Positions 25,220 through 33,541 of a stretch of 64,000 nucleotides of DNA are shown in pieces. The DNA is taken from the NCBI GenBank assembly GCA_039193195.1, contig JBCCWS010000028.1, positions 16,462-80,461 on the forward strand, written 5' to 3'. The position numbers were made by a program, and so were the translations under genes. How positions within the stretch are numbered: position 1 is the first letter of the stretch; every line of letters starts with the position of its first letter. A model generated the notes under the pieces. The model did not search any database. It was not told where the DNA came from and saw only the letters and a list, made by a program, of their open reading frames with translations. This stretch comes from Pseudomonadota bacterium. Lineage in GTDB: Bacteria > Pseudomonadota > Gammaproteobacteria > Steroidobacterales > JBCBZW01.

Positions 25220-26416
25220 ATGCGAGTAGCGGAGCTTTCCAACCCTACCTTGATGATCGACCTCATCGGTCGCGCATCGGCAGAGCTGACTCGATTGCAG
25301 AGCCAGTCGGCCACCGGCAAGGCATTTCAGGCGCCCAGCGAAGATCCCTTCGGCGCCACCCGCAGCCTGCAGCTGACGCGCGCCTTGGAGCAGCTCGAGC
25401 AGTACGAGATCAACGCTGGCCGCGCGGAAGATCGCCTGACCTTGCAGGAAGTGACACTCGGCGATCTAGGCGATCAGTTTCGACGCGTTCGCGAGCTGGC
25501 GATCCAGGCGAACAACGGGATCCTATCCGATCCGGATCGACGGGCGATCGCAGCGGAGGTGGAGCAGATTCGCCAGGAGGTGATCGCTTTGGCCAACGCC
25601 GTCGATGGCGAGGGACGCTTCCTATTCTCCGGTACCCGGTCCAACGTTGAGCCCTTCGCAGACTCTGCGAGCGGGGTGACCTACCTGGGAGATCAGGTTG
25701 AGCGGCGCTTGCAGATCGGCCCTGGCCGTACCGTAAGCGATGGCGCTGACGGTGACGCGGTGTTCATGCGGGTGACTAATGGGAACGGCACCTTCGTCAC
25801 CGATGCGGTGGATAGCAACACGGGGACAGCTGTCGTCGACGCCGGCAGTCTGATCGATTTGAGCGTCGTGATGGAGCAGACCTACGCCATCACATTCACC
25901 TCGCCCACCGACTACGAGGTCAGCGATGGCGCCTCGGTCATCGCCAGCGGCAGCTACGACGCGCAGTCCGGTGGAGATATCGTCTTTGCCGGTTTGCGGG
26001 TGGGCCTGAGTGGGGCGCCGGAGACGGGTGATTCCTTCGAGGTGAGCCCGAGTCGCAATCAGGATGTTTTCTCAACTCTGGATCAGTTGGTGGACGTGCT
26101 CAACACGCCGCAACCGACGCCGGCAGATCGCGCCGCGCTCAACAACGCCCTCAACTCGGCGCTCGTCAATATCGACCAGGCGCAGGAGAACTTCTCCGTA
26201 CAACGGGCTAGGTCCGGGGCGCGCCTCAACGCCGTCGAGAGCCAGCGCGCGCTCAATGATGAAAGCGCGATCCTGCTCCAGGCATCCCGCTCGGCGGTGG
26301 AGGATGTGGACTTGGTCGAGACGATCAGCTCCCTCGAACTGCAGATCAGTACGCTCGAGGCCGCGCAACAGTCCTACGTGGCCGTGCAGCGGCTCTCACT
26401 GTTCAATTTCCTCTGA
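25220..26416 (+). CDS. flgL: Hook-filament junction protein FlgL (HAP3)
   Basis: 398 residues. N terminus MRVAELSNPTLMIDLIGRAS with SATGKAFQAPSEDPFGATRS, the FlgL motif; C terminus SSLELQISTLEAAQQSYVAV QRLSLFNFL. The flagellin-like terminal helices are conserved. It ends the flgB-L operon. The next 332 nt hold a sigma28-like box and no gene before the first flagellin. Confidence 0.93.
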   Translation: MRVAELSNPTLMIDLIGRASAELTRLQSQSATGKAFQAPSEDPFGATRSLQLTRALEQLEQYEINAGRAEDRLTLQEVTLGDLGDQFRRVRELAIQANNGILSDPDRRAIAAEVEQIRQEVIALANAVDGEGRFLFSGTRSNVEPFADSASGVTYLGDQVERRLQIGPGRTVSDGADGDAVFMRVTNGNGTFVTDAVDSNTGTAVVDAGSLIDLSVVMEQTYAITFTSPTDYEVSDGASVIASGSYDAQSGGDIVFAGLRVGLSGAPETGDSFEVSPSRNQDVFSTLDQLVDVLNTPQPTPADRAALNNALNSALVNIDQAQENFSVQRARSGARLNAVESQRALNDESAILLQASRSAVEDVDLVETISSLELQISTLEAAQQSYVAVQRLSLFNFL

Positions 26417-26426
26417 TGCAGGTGCT

Positions 26427-26453
26427 TAAGCTAATGCAGCACATGGCCGATGC
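26427..26453 (+). promoter_or_regulatory. Candidate sigma28 promoter upstream of flagellin 1
   Basis: TAAG (26427-26430), 15 nt, GCCGATGC (26446-26453) keeps the FliA spacing with three mismatches to TAAA-N15-GCCGATAA. It would give a 5' leader of about 285 nt before the flagellin ATG at 26749, which is long. Nothing else is seen in 26417-26748 apart from the AGGAG ribosome site. Confidence 0.4.
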
Positions 26454-26748
26454 AGGAGCCGGGATATTGCGCCCGTCACCGCGTCGCCACGACTGGTCGA
26501 CGAAAGTGACGAGGTTACGTCAAAAGGGAGGTCGATCGCCGCCCTAACCGCCCGGATTGCTATGAACTTTAGCGTCGGTGCTCGGAAATCGGCGCAACGT
26601 CTCGATCCTGATGACGGGAAGCGTGCATTCCTAAGGTTTGCATGGCCGCTCCCGATACGGGGTTCGAAGGCTGGCCTATGGCGCCCACACACCCGTGGTG
26701 CGTTGCTAGAGCCAGAAGCTTCGTTACAACCGCATCAGGAGTTCAATC

Positions 26749-28179
26749 ATGGCTTTGACAGTCAACACTAACGTTCTGTCTCTGACAGCCCAGCGCAACC
26801 TCTCTAACTCCGAGTCGCTGCTGGGCTCGGCACTGGAACGTCTCGGTTCTGGCCTTCGCATCAACAGCGCCAAAGACGACGCTGCTGGTCTGTCGATCGC
26901 CGAGCGTCTGACCACGCAGATTCGCGGCCTGAACCAGGCCGTGCGAAACGCCAACGACGGTATTTCGCTGTCGCAGACGACAGAAGGTGCCCTCAGCGAG
27001 GTGGTCAACAACTTGCAGCGTATTCGTGAGCTGGCTGTGCAGTCCGCTAACGGTACCAACTCTAACGACGATCGCGGCGCACTGGATGCAGAAGTGCAGC
27101 AGCGTCTGGCGGAGATCGACCGTATCGCCACGCAGACCACCTTCAACGGCCTGGCCGTGCTCGACGGCACCTTCGGCAACGCTACCTTCCAGGTTGGCTC
27201 CGAGGTCGGCGACACGATCACCCTGGATCTGGGCACCAGCGCACGCACCAACTCTCTGGGCACCATCGCTCAGGGTACCGGTGGTTCCGCCGTCGACGCT
27301 AACGCGCTCGCGGCGGGCGACGTCACCATCAACGGCGTTGAGGTCGCAGCCTCTGCTGGTTTCGCTGGCTCCGAGAGCGGTCAGGGCTCTGACAGCGCCT
27401 TCGCCAAGGCTGACGCGATCAACAACAGCGGTATCACGGGCGTCGAGGCCAGCGTGGTCTCTGCTGTGGTCGATGGTGACGTTGCCGGTGGCATCACCCT
27501 GACGGACGCGGCTGATACCTTCCAGCTCGACATCAACGGCGTGACCGTGCTCAACGAGACCAACACCACGCTGACGGCTGATGAGGTGGTTGAGCAGATC
27601 AACGCCGTGTCGAGCCAAACCGGTGTGACTGCGGCGAACAACGGCGGCACGATTCGTCTCACCGCGGAAGACGGCCGCAACATCGAGACGGAAGCGTCCG
27701 TGACCGACGCCAACTCCAACTCCACCACGTTCTTCACCGATGACGGTGGTACCGCTGCGGTCGCTCGCGGCAGCATCCAGCTGACCTCGCCCACCGGTGC
27801 TATCACCGTGGGTGACGCCAACAGCCGTACGGGCTTCGGCGACACGGTCATCAACCTGGATAGCACCACGTTGAACTCCGTGGACGTGACCACGGTGGCG
27901 AACTCCGAGACCACGATCACCCGAATCGACGCGGCCCTGGCCGTGATCAACTCGGTGCGTTCGGACCTTGGTGCTACGCAAAACCGCCTCGAGTCGACGA
28001 TCTCCAACCTGTCCAACGTGCAGGTGAACCTGGAAGCTTCGCGTGGTCGGATCACCGACGCTGACTTCGCTGCTGAGACTGCCAAGCTGACGCGCGCGCA
28101 GATCCTGCAGCAGGCCGGCATTTCGGTGGTGTCGCAGGCCAACGCTGCGCCCCAGTCGGTCCTGGGTCTGCTGGGCTAA
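26749..28179 (+). CDS. fliC: Flagellin 1
   Basis: 476 residues. The N-terminal D0/D1 region (ALTVNTNVLSLTAQRNLSNS, then GLRINSAKDDAAGLSIAERL) and the C-terminal region (LEASRGRITDADFAAETAKL, ending QANAAPQSVLGLLG) are canonical. The central part holds flagellin-hook-IN-like repeats of the type DINGVTVLNE and a GGTAAVARGSIQLTSPTGAI block. Codons are more biased to highly used ones than in neighbours, which suggests this is the major filament protein. It is a tandem paralogue of the gene at 28442, and both share an upstream block ending GGAGTTC before the start. Confidence 0.95.
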   Translation: MALTVNTNVLSLTAQRNLSNSESLLGSALERLGSGLRINSAKDDAAGLSIAERLTTQIRGLNQAVRNANDGISLSQTTEGALSEVVNNLQRIRELAVQSANGTNSNDDRGALDAEVQQRLAEIDRIATQTTFNGLAVLDGTFGNATFQVGSEVGDTITLDLGTSARTNSLGTIAQGTGGSAVDANALAAGDVTINGVEVAASAGFAGSESGQGSDSAFAKADAINNSGITGVEASVVSAVVDGDVAGGITLTDAADTFQLDINGVTVLNETNTTLTADEVVEQINAVSSQTGVTAANNGGTIRLTAEDGRNIETEASVTDANSNSTTFFTDDGGTAAVARGSIQLTSPTGAITVGDANSRTGFGDTVINLDSTTLNSVDVTTVANSETTITRIDAALAVINSVRSDLGATQNRLESTISNLSNVQVNLEASRGRITDADFAAETAKLTRAQILQQAGISVVSQANAAPQSVLGLLG

Positions 28180-28205
28180 ACGCTCCAGTAGCTCCTCCAG
28201 GACGG

Positions 28206-28235
28206 GTCGGCGGCAGCCTCAAAGCTGCCGCCGAC
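28206..28235 (+). terminator. Stem-loop after flagellin 1
   Basis: GTCGGCGGCAG (28206-28216) and CTGCCGCCGAC (28225-28235) form a perfect 11-bp stem with an 8-nt loop, 27 nt after the stop codon. The U-tract is weak, so it may stabilise the abundant mRNA as well as end it. Confidence 0.6.
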
Positions 28236-28318
28236 TCATGAAAATCAAGGGCTTCGCGAAGATCTCGCGGAGTCGTGTTGTCGTAATGGTCGAACTGAGA
28301 ACTGGTTGGATTAGGCAC

Positions 28319-28347
28319 TGAACAGAATCATAGGGGAGGGCCGATAC
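28319..28347 (+). promoter_or_regulatory. Weak sigma28-like box upstream of flagellin 2
   Basis: GCCGATAC at 28340-28347 matches 7 of 8 bases of the FliA -10 box, but the -35 side (TGAA at 28319, spacing 17) is poor. It lies 95 nt before the second flagellin. Considered possible only because flagellin genes usually have such promoters. Confidence 0.3.
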
Positions 28348-28441
28348 ATAAGCCGAAGCTTGGCGTGACGTGGTCGCGGTTCAGCCGTGATGGCCCTGTG
28401 CGCTGGGAACTTCTTCTAACCGTATCGGGAGTTCTAGACCT

Positions 28442-29878
28442 ATGACGCTGACAGTCAACACCAACGTGCTTTCTCTGAACGCCCAGCGCAACCTCCAGTC
28501 ATCCGCGGGATTGCTGGGGCAGGCGCTCGAGCGACTTTCCTCCGGCCTGCGCATCAACAGCGCGAAGGACGATGCCGCTGGCTTGGCGATTGCCGAGCGT
28601 CTGACCACGCAGATTCGTGGCCTGAACCAAGCCGTACGCAATGCCAACGACGGCATCTCGCTCTCGCAAACTACCGAAGGGGCGCTGTCCGAGGTGGTCA
28701 GCAACCTCCAGCGAATCCGCGAGCTCGCGGTGCAGTCGGCCAATGGTACTAACTCCGCCGAAGACCGCGCCGCGCTTGACTCGGAAGTGCAGCAGCGCTT
28801 GCAGGAGATCGATCGCATTGCCCAGCAGACCACCTTCAACGGCCTGAACGTGCTTGACGGCACCTTCGGCACGGCCACGTTCCAGGTCGGACCTGAAGTG
28901 GGTGACAACATCGCCCTTGATCTTAGTGCGAGCGCGCGCATCAACTCTCTTGGGCGGATCGCGCAGGCAACTGGTGGTGCCGCGGTGGATGCCAACGCCA
29001 TCGCCACGGGCGAAGTCACCGTAAACGGCGTGGAGATCGCCGCCTCGACCGATTTCGCCGGCATCTCAGCCGGCCAGAGTGCCGACAGTGCCTTCGCCAA
29101 GGCGAATGCAATCAACTCCAGCGGCGTCTCTGGCGTGACCGCGCAGGCCATCAGTGCCACCGTCGCCGCCGACAACGCCGGTGGTGTGGTGCTGGTAGAT
29201 CCCGCCGATACCTACACCTTCGAGATCAACGGCGTCACCGTGATCAACGAGAGCGGCGCAGTCACGCTCACGCTAGATGACGTGGTGGAGACGATCAACG
29301 GCGTCACCGGCGAGACTGGCGTCACCGCCACCAACAACGCTGGCACGATCGAGCTGACCGCTGAAGATGGCCGCAACATCACCACGGAAGCTACGCTCGT
29401 TGATGCGAACACCAACGCCACCGTGTTCTTTGATGACGACGCTGGCACAGCGGCAGTGGCGCGCGGCTCGGTTCAGCTGACATCGCCAGTCGGCGCGATC
29501 GCCGTTGTCGATGCGAACAACCGCACGGGTATCGGCAGCACCACGATTCAGCTCGACAACTCGAGTCTGATCGATGTTGACGTGACCACTGTGACCAACG
29601 CCGAAGAGACCTTGAACCGAGTCGATGCCGCCCTCGATGTGATCAACAATACGCGAGGCGATCTCGGTGCAGTCCAGAACCGTCTTGAGTCCACCATCAT
29701 CAACTTGAGCAATGTGGTGGTGAACCTCGAGGCATCACGAGGTCGGATTACCGACGCGGATTTCGCGGCGGAGACGGCCAAGCTAACGCGCGCACAGATT
29801 CTCCAGCAGGCCGGCATTTCCGTGGCCTCGCAGGCGAACGCTGCGCCGCAGTCCGTGCTGGGGCTGCTGCAGGGCTAA
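28442..29878 (+). CDS. Flagellin 2
   Basis: 478 residues, full-length paralogue of the preceding flagellin with nearly identical ends (TLTVNTNVLSLNAQRNLQSS; QANAAPQSVLGLLQG) and a diverged centre. The same order of blocks is kept, including FEINGVTVINESG and GTAAVARGSVQLTSPVGAI. Spacing and the shared 5' block (about AACCGTATCGGGAGTTC) indicate tandem duplication that included the leader. Codon choice is less biased than in flagellin 1, which suggests lower expression or a structural niche along the filament. Confidence 0.95.
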   Translation: MTLTVNTNVLSLNAQRNLQSSAGLLGQALERLSSGLRINSAKDDAAGLAIAERLTTQIRGLNQAVRNANDGISLSQTTEGALSEVVSNLQRIRELAVQSANGTNSAEDRAALDSEVQQRLQEIDRIAQQTTFNGLNVLDGTFGTATFQVGPEVGDNIALDLSASARINSLGRIAQATGGAAVDANAIATGEVTVNGVEIAASTDFAGISAGQSADSAFAKANAINSSGVSGVTAQAISATVAADNAGGVVLVDPADTYTFEINGVTVINESGAVTLTLDDVVETINGVTGETGVTATNNAGTIELTAEDGRNITTEATLVDANTNATVFFDDDAGTAAVARGSVQLTSPVGAIAVVDANNRTGIGSTTIQLDNSSLIDVDVTTVTNAEETLNRVDAALDVINNTRGDLGAVQNRLESTIINLSNVVVNLEASRGRITDADFAAETAKLTRAQILQQAGISVASQANAAPQSVLGLLQG

Positions 29879-29890
29879 CGCCCTTATTGA

Positions 29891-29935
29891 GGAGGCTCTG
29901 GCCGATGCCCCACGGGTGGGCATCTAGGAGCCTCC
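29891..29935 (+). terminator. Two-tier stem-loop after flagellin 2
   Basis: Outer stem GGAGGCTC (29891-29898)/GAGCCTCC (29928-29935) and inner stem GATGCCC (29904-29910)/GGGCATC (29918-29924). It lies 12 nt after the flagellin stop and before flaG. No U-tract, so termination may be partial. Confidence 0.55.
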
Positions 29936-29964
29936 CGCCCCAGCGATATGGGGAGATGATGAAG

Positions 29965-30381
29965 ATGGATCTACTCAAGCCAACGAGCACCAGCCAGCCG
30001 CAACAGCAGCCGAGCACAGCGACGACGCCCGAGCGCGTGCCCAGCGGCGAGGCGAGCGCGAGCGCAGGAGCCCCCGGACGCCAGCGCGACGCGGTCAGCG
30101 TGGATCCGGCCGCGGTGCCCGCACCTGCGCCGGTCGGTGAAGTGGCGCGGGAGCAGCGGCGCACCGCGGAGCTCAACGCCGAGCGAATGCGTGAGCTTGC
30201 AAAGACGCTGAATCGTGAACTTGAGTTTCGGGTGGCCGACAGTGGTCGAGCCATCATCGATGTCGTCGATACAGAGACCGGTGAAGTGATCCGAACGATC
30301 CCACCCGACGATCAGCAGCGCTTGATCGACGCCCTCGCCGGGGGCGACCTATCGCTGCTGCCGGTCGATGGCGCCGCCTAG
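29965..30381 (+). CDS. flaG: FlaG family flagellar protein
   Basis: 138 residues from ATG 29965, selected by GGGGAG at 29950-29955; ATGs at 29956 and 29959 are also in frame. The N-terminal half is Gln/Pro/Ser-rich and disordered. The C-terminal FlaG domain reads LNRELEFRVADSGRAIIDVV DTETGEVIRTIPP. FlaG influences filament length in polar flagellates such as Pseudomonas and Vibrio. It sits between flagellin and fliD, as in those genera. Confidence 0.9.
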   Translation: MDLLKPTSTSQPQQQPSTATTPERVPSGEASASAGAPGRQRDAVSVDPAAVPAPAPVGEVAREQRRTAELNAERMRELAKTLNRELEFRVADSGRAIIDVVDTETGEVIRTIPPDDQQRLIDALAGGDLSLLPVDGAA

Positions 30382-30392
30382 GAGAACCCCTA

Positions 30393-31859
30393 ATGTCTAT
30401 CACATCACTCGGTACCGGCTCCGGCCTCGATCTCGAGAGCCTCGTCAACGATCTCGTCAATGCGGAGATCGCGCCGCAGAGTTTCCAGCTAGATCAGCAG
30501 GAGTTTGCGCTGCAGACCGAGCTGTCGGCGGTGGGTACGCTGCGGGCGACGCTAGACAACCTGGCGCTGGTGCTCGAGGACTTTACGGACGCGAACGCTT
30601 TTCTCTCGCGCACGAGCAACTCCAGCAACGACGACCTGTTCACCGTGTCGGCGAACGAGACGGCCGTGGCTTCCAGCTACGAGGTGGAAGTCACCCAGCT
30701 GGCGCAGTCCCAGCGACTGCAGTCCGCCGCCTACGCTGATGAGGAAGCGGAGGTAGGCACGGGCACGCTGACGATACGCGTCGGCGACCTTCCCGCCGAT
30801 GGCGAGCTGGATGATGAGGGCAACCCCGTCGAGCCTCGTGCCTTCGACATCACGCTTGTGGAAGATGCCAACTCCCTCGCCGATCTACGCGATGCGATCA
30901 ACAGCGCGAGCGACAACCCGGGGGTGACCGCGTCCATCGTCACCGGTGATGACGGCGCCTTCCTGGTATTGAGCTCGGACGATACAGGGCTCGAGAACCG
31001 GCTGACGATTACCGCCTCCGACGGCAACGTGGGACTCGACGCACTGACCTTCGATCCGGACGACGTGCCCGGCAGCGCCCTCACGGAACAGACGCAAGCG
31101 CTCGATTCGATCGTTGTCATCGACGACATCACCGTGACCAGCAGCTCCAACACGGTGACCTCTGCGATCGATGGGGTCACCTTAAACCTGGTCTCCGCAG
31201 AGGTAGGGACTAGCGCCACGCTCAGCGTGGCGATCGATGAGGCAGCGGTCGAGAACCGCATAGACACCTTCATCTTCAACTACAACCAGTTGATCGATAC
31301 GGTGAACGCGCTCACTGCCTTCGACGCAGATTCGGGCATCGCCGGTCCGCTGCTCGGTGACTCGACCGCTCGACTCCTGCTGGATCAGGTGCGTAGCGCC
31401 CTCGGGTCACGCACCGATGACCTGCAGGGGAGCTTTGACACCCTCTCCGACGTCGGCATCACCCTCGACTTCAACACTGGCCGCTTGCAGCGCGACCAGG
31501 TGGTCGGTGACTTCGATGGCATCGACACGGTGGCCGAGGCGATTGAGGCCGACCTAGTTGGACTGGCAGAACTTTTTACCTCAGAGAACGGTGTCGCCAA
31601 CCAGTTGGCGGCGATCGTGGACGCTTATGTGGACACTGATGGGGCGCTACCGACGCGAATCGCGGGGCTCGAGGAGAGCATCGCCGAGATCGGCGAGGAG
31701 CGAGACGAACTGGCTGACCGGGCTGTGGCCCTGGAGGCGCAGTTGCGTGCCGAGTTCATCGCATTGGATCTGTTGGTCGCGGAGCTCAGTTCCACCAGCA
31801 ACTTCCTGCAGCAGCAGCTCGCCTCGCTGGCGACGCCTGCGCAGCTGAACGGATCGTAG
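30393..31859 (+). CDS. fliD: Filament cap FliD (HAP2)
   Basis: 488 residues. Start SITSLGTGSGLDLESLVNDLV is the FliD N-terminal motif. The flagellin-hook-IN-like core runs near 150-260. The C terminus TSENGVANQLAAIVDAYVD followed by LEAQLRAEFIALDLLVAELS STSNFLQQQLASL is diagnostic. FliD caps the filament and folds exported flagellin. It is 11 nt after flaG and followed by fliS and fliT. Confidence 0.95.
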   Translation: MSITSLGTGSGLDLESLVNDLVNAEIAPQSFQLDQQEFALQTELSAVGTLRATLDNLALVLEDFTDANAFLSRTSNSSNDDLFTVSANETAVASSYEVEVTQLAQSQRLQSAAYADEEAEVGTGTLTIRVGDLPADGELDDEGNPVEPRAFDITLVEDANSLADLRDAINSASDNPGVTASIVTGDDGAFLVLSSDDTGLENRLTITASDGNVGLDALTFDPDDVPGSALTEQTQALDSIVVIDDITVTSSSNTVTSAIDGVTLNLVSAEVGTSATLSVAIDEAAVENRIDTFIFNYNQLIDTVNALTAFDADSGIAGPLLGDSTARLLLDQVRSALGSRTDDLQGSFDTLSDVGITLDFNTGRLQRDQVVGDFDGIDTVAEAIEADLVGLAELFTSENGVANQLAAIVDAYVDTDGALPTRIAGLEESIAEIGEERDELADRAVALEAQLRAEFIALDLLVAELSSTSNFLQQQLASLATPAQLNGS

Positions 31860-31885
31860 TTTGATTATTGCCTAGGAGAAGTGGC

Positions 31886-32359
31886 TTGCCTTCGAACAAC
31901 CGCAATGGCGCCATGGCGACGTATCAGAACGTGGGTGTCTCCAGCGGCATCACAGATGCTGATCCCCACAAGCTGATTTCGATGATCATGCAGGGTGTAC
32001 TCGACTCCCTTGCCCGCGCGCGAGGTGCGCTCGAGAACCAGCAGGTGGCGACCAAGGGTGAGCAGATCAGCCGCGCCATCTCCCTGGTCGAGCTGCTTCG
32101 CAGCTGCCTGGACCACGAGTCCGGGGGAGAGGTGAGCCGGAATCTCGAGAGCCTGTATGAGTACATGAGCACCCGCCTGCTCATGGCGAACGCCAATAGC
32201 AAGATCGAGTGGATGGACGAGGTCGCCTCGCTCATGCGTGAGATCAAGGCCGGCTGGGACGAGATTCCACCGGACGCTCGCGCCCTGCGACAGACCGATC
32301 CTGCCGACGCCCAGGGCGGCCCGTTGGTCGGCTCCAACGAGGTGATCGGGTCATGCTGA
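31886..32359 (+). CDS. fliS: Flagellin export chaperone FliS
   Basis: 157 residues from a TTG at 31886, favoured by AGGAG (31874-31878) 7 nt upstream; an ATG at 31913 (MATYQNVGVSSGI) is the alternative. FliS motifs: TYQNVGV, DPHKLISMIMQGVLDSLARA, and the C-terminal SLMREIKAGWDEIP. The C-terminal extension of about 20 residues is slightly long. FliS prevents flagellin polymerisation in the cytoplasm. It overlaps fliT by 7 nt. Confidence 0.92.
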   Translation: MPSNNRNGAMATYQNVGVSSGITDADPHKLISMIMQGVLDSLARARGALENQQVATKGEQISRAISLVELLRSCLDHESGGEVSRNLESLYEYMSTRLLMANANSKIEWMDEVASLMREIKAGWDEIPPDARALRQTDPADAQGGPLVGSNEVIGSC

Positions 32360-32679
32360 ATCAAGCGCGGTCGGATGCGCTGGCCGAAATCCTGTCCCTG
32401 ACTATCGCCCAGACCGAGGCGGCGGACGAAGGGGCTTGGGACCAAGTGCGCTCCATGGATCGGCGCCGATTGGAATTGCTCACCAACTTCTTCGACACCC
32501 CCGCTGGCCCTGGCGAGCGGGATGCTCTCAGCGAGCAGCTGGGCGCCTTGATGCTGGCGGATGCTCGCTTGCTCGAGGTGGCAACGCAAGCTCGCAACGG
32601 CATTGCCGACCGGATGTCTGCCCACACGCGGCAGCGATCCGGTGTGGCGGCCTATCGCAAAGCCAGTACCCATCTGTAG
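32353..32679 (+). CDS. fliT: FliT-like flagellar export chaperone
   Basis: 108 residues, helical, no membrane segment. Position directly after fliS with overlapping ends, size, and the pattern WDQVRSMDRRRLELLTNFF then RLLEVATQARNGIADRMSAH fit the poorly conserved FliT family, which binds FliD for export. Sequence identity to enteric FliT is weak, so the symbol rests partly on context. Confidence 0.75.
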   Translation: MLNQARSDALAEILSLTIAQTEAADEGAWDQVRSMDRRRLELLTNFFDTPAGPGERDALSEQLGALMLADARLLEVATQARNGIADRMSAHTRQRSGVAAYRKASTHL

Positions 32680-32733
32680 GAGGGGCCTGGCTAAGGAAGG
32701 ACTCGTGCGCCCGGATGCGCAATTGAACTGACT

Positions 32734-32750
32734 GCCGGCTCGAGGCCGGC
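32734..32750 (+). terminator. Short GC-rich stem-loop after fliT
   Basis: GCCGGC (32734-32739) and GCCGGC (32745-32750) with loop TCGAG, then CTTT. A weak intrinsic terminator candidate closing the fliD-S-T unit. Confidence 0.45.
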
Positions 32751-32776
32751 CTTTACGATCTGGGGATTTAACCGCT

Positions 32777-33454
32777 ATGTCCGACATATCATCTAGTCTT
32801 AAACTGCCGTCGATCAACATAACCACCGCGCCCGCGCTGGACGGTGGTCCGGAGCGCGCACCCACGCCGCAGCCGCCGGAGTCTCAGGACTCGACCGTGG
32901 GTTATCGCGTTAGCATCAGCGATCGTGCTCGAGCGCTCGTTGCTAAAGCCCTGCAGGCGCGCGCAGAGGCGGCGCCCGTGCCGCCACAGGCGCGCGAGCT
33001 GCCGGAGGGCGTGGAAGTCAGCCGTGGCGGCGGCACAGTCGAGATCAGCCGTGAGGTGGAGAGCGCTAGGGGCGGTACACAGACTCGTGAGCTGAGTGTA
33101 ACCGTCGACCCGCAGGCGCAGACCGTGAGCCGCGAGCGTAGCGTGACCGGTGCTGGCGGACGAAGCATCACTGTGAGTGGCTCCTTAACGCGCGTGGAAG
33201 GCGGATTTGAGAGCTCCTTCACCGTGACCGGGCCGAACGGCAACGAGTTCAACCGTACGCTCGAGCAGAGCTTCGACGCCGAAAAGGGTACCTTCTCCCG
33301 CTCAGTGGTCGTGACCGGTGACACCTACACCGTGAGCCGCAGCACCGAGGTAGAGCGCAACGACGGCGGCTTCGACGCTTCCTTCAACCTCTCCGTGGAG
33401 CGAAACGATCTGCCCCAAGCCCAGGGTGGCCCGGAGATCGAGAGCGACGCCTAG
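32777..33454 (+). CDS. Beta-repeat protein of unknown function in the flagellar locus
   Basis: 225 residues, family not recognised. No signal peptide or membrane segment. Residues 1-45 are Pro/Ser-rich and lead to YRVSISDRARALVAKAL, a motif of the kind seen in FlgM-like and other flagellar accessory proteins. Residues 75-215 are Ser/Thr/Val-rich alternating strands with imperfect repeats (LTRVEGGFESSFTVT and STEVERNDGGFDASFNLS). Such a pattern suits an extended beta structure and could be a flagellar-exported protein. Its own stem-loops on both sides suggest a separate transcript. Confidence 0.7.
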   Translation: MSDISSSLKLPSINITTAPALDGGPERAPTPQPPESQDSTVGYRVSISDRARALVAKALQARAEAAPVPPQARELPEGVEVSRGGGTVEISREVESARGGTQTRELSVTVDPQAQTVSRERSVTGAGGRSITVSGSLTRVEGGFESSFTVTGPNGNEFNRTLEQSFDAEKGTFSRSVVVTGDTYTVSRSTEVERNDGGFDASFNLSVERNDLPQAQGGPEIESDA

Positions 33455-33508
33455 GCCCTCCGCCGAGGGCTCGCGCTGGACCGACCCGGCCCCGGGCCAG
33501 GTCGGTCC
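33455..33508 (+). terminator. Tandem stem-loops before fliK
   Basis: GCCCTC/GAGGGC (33455-33460/33465-33470) starts right after the stop codon. GGACCGACC/GGTCGGTCC (33478-33486/33500-33508) follows. Both stems are perfect; no U-tract follows. Confidence 0.55.
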
Positions 33509-33541
33509 GCGTCAACCGCTTTGCGCTGATGTCTGCCACCG

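Noticed and set aside
26600..26700. tRNA-like GGTTCGAA T-loop near 26660
   Set aside because: No acceptor stem, D-arm or anticodon arm can be folded around it.
26743..27981. Long open frame of 412 codons on the minus strand across flagellin 1
   Set aside because: It is the antisense shadow of a strongly codon-biased gene; it has a repetitive His/Arg/Gly composition, no ribosome site and no family motif.
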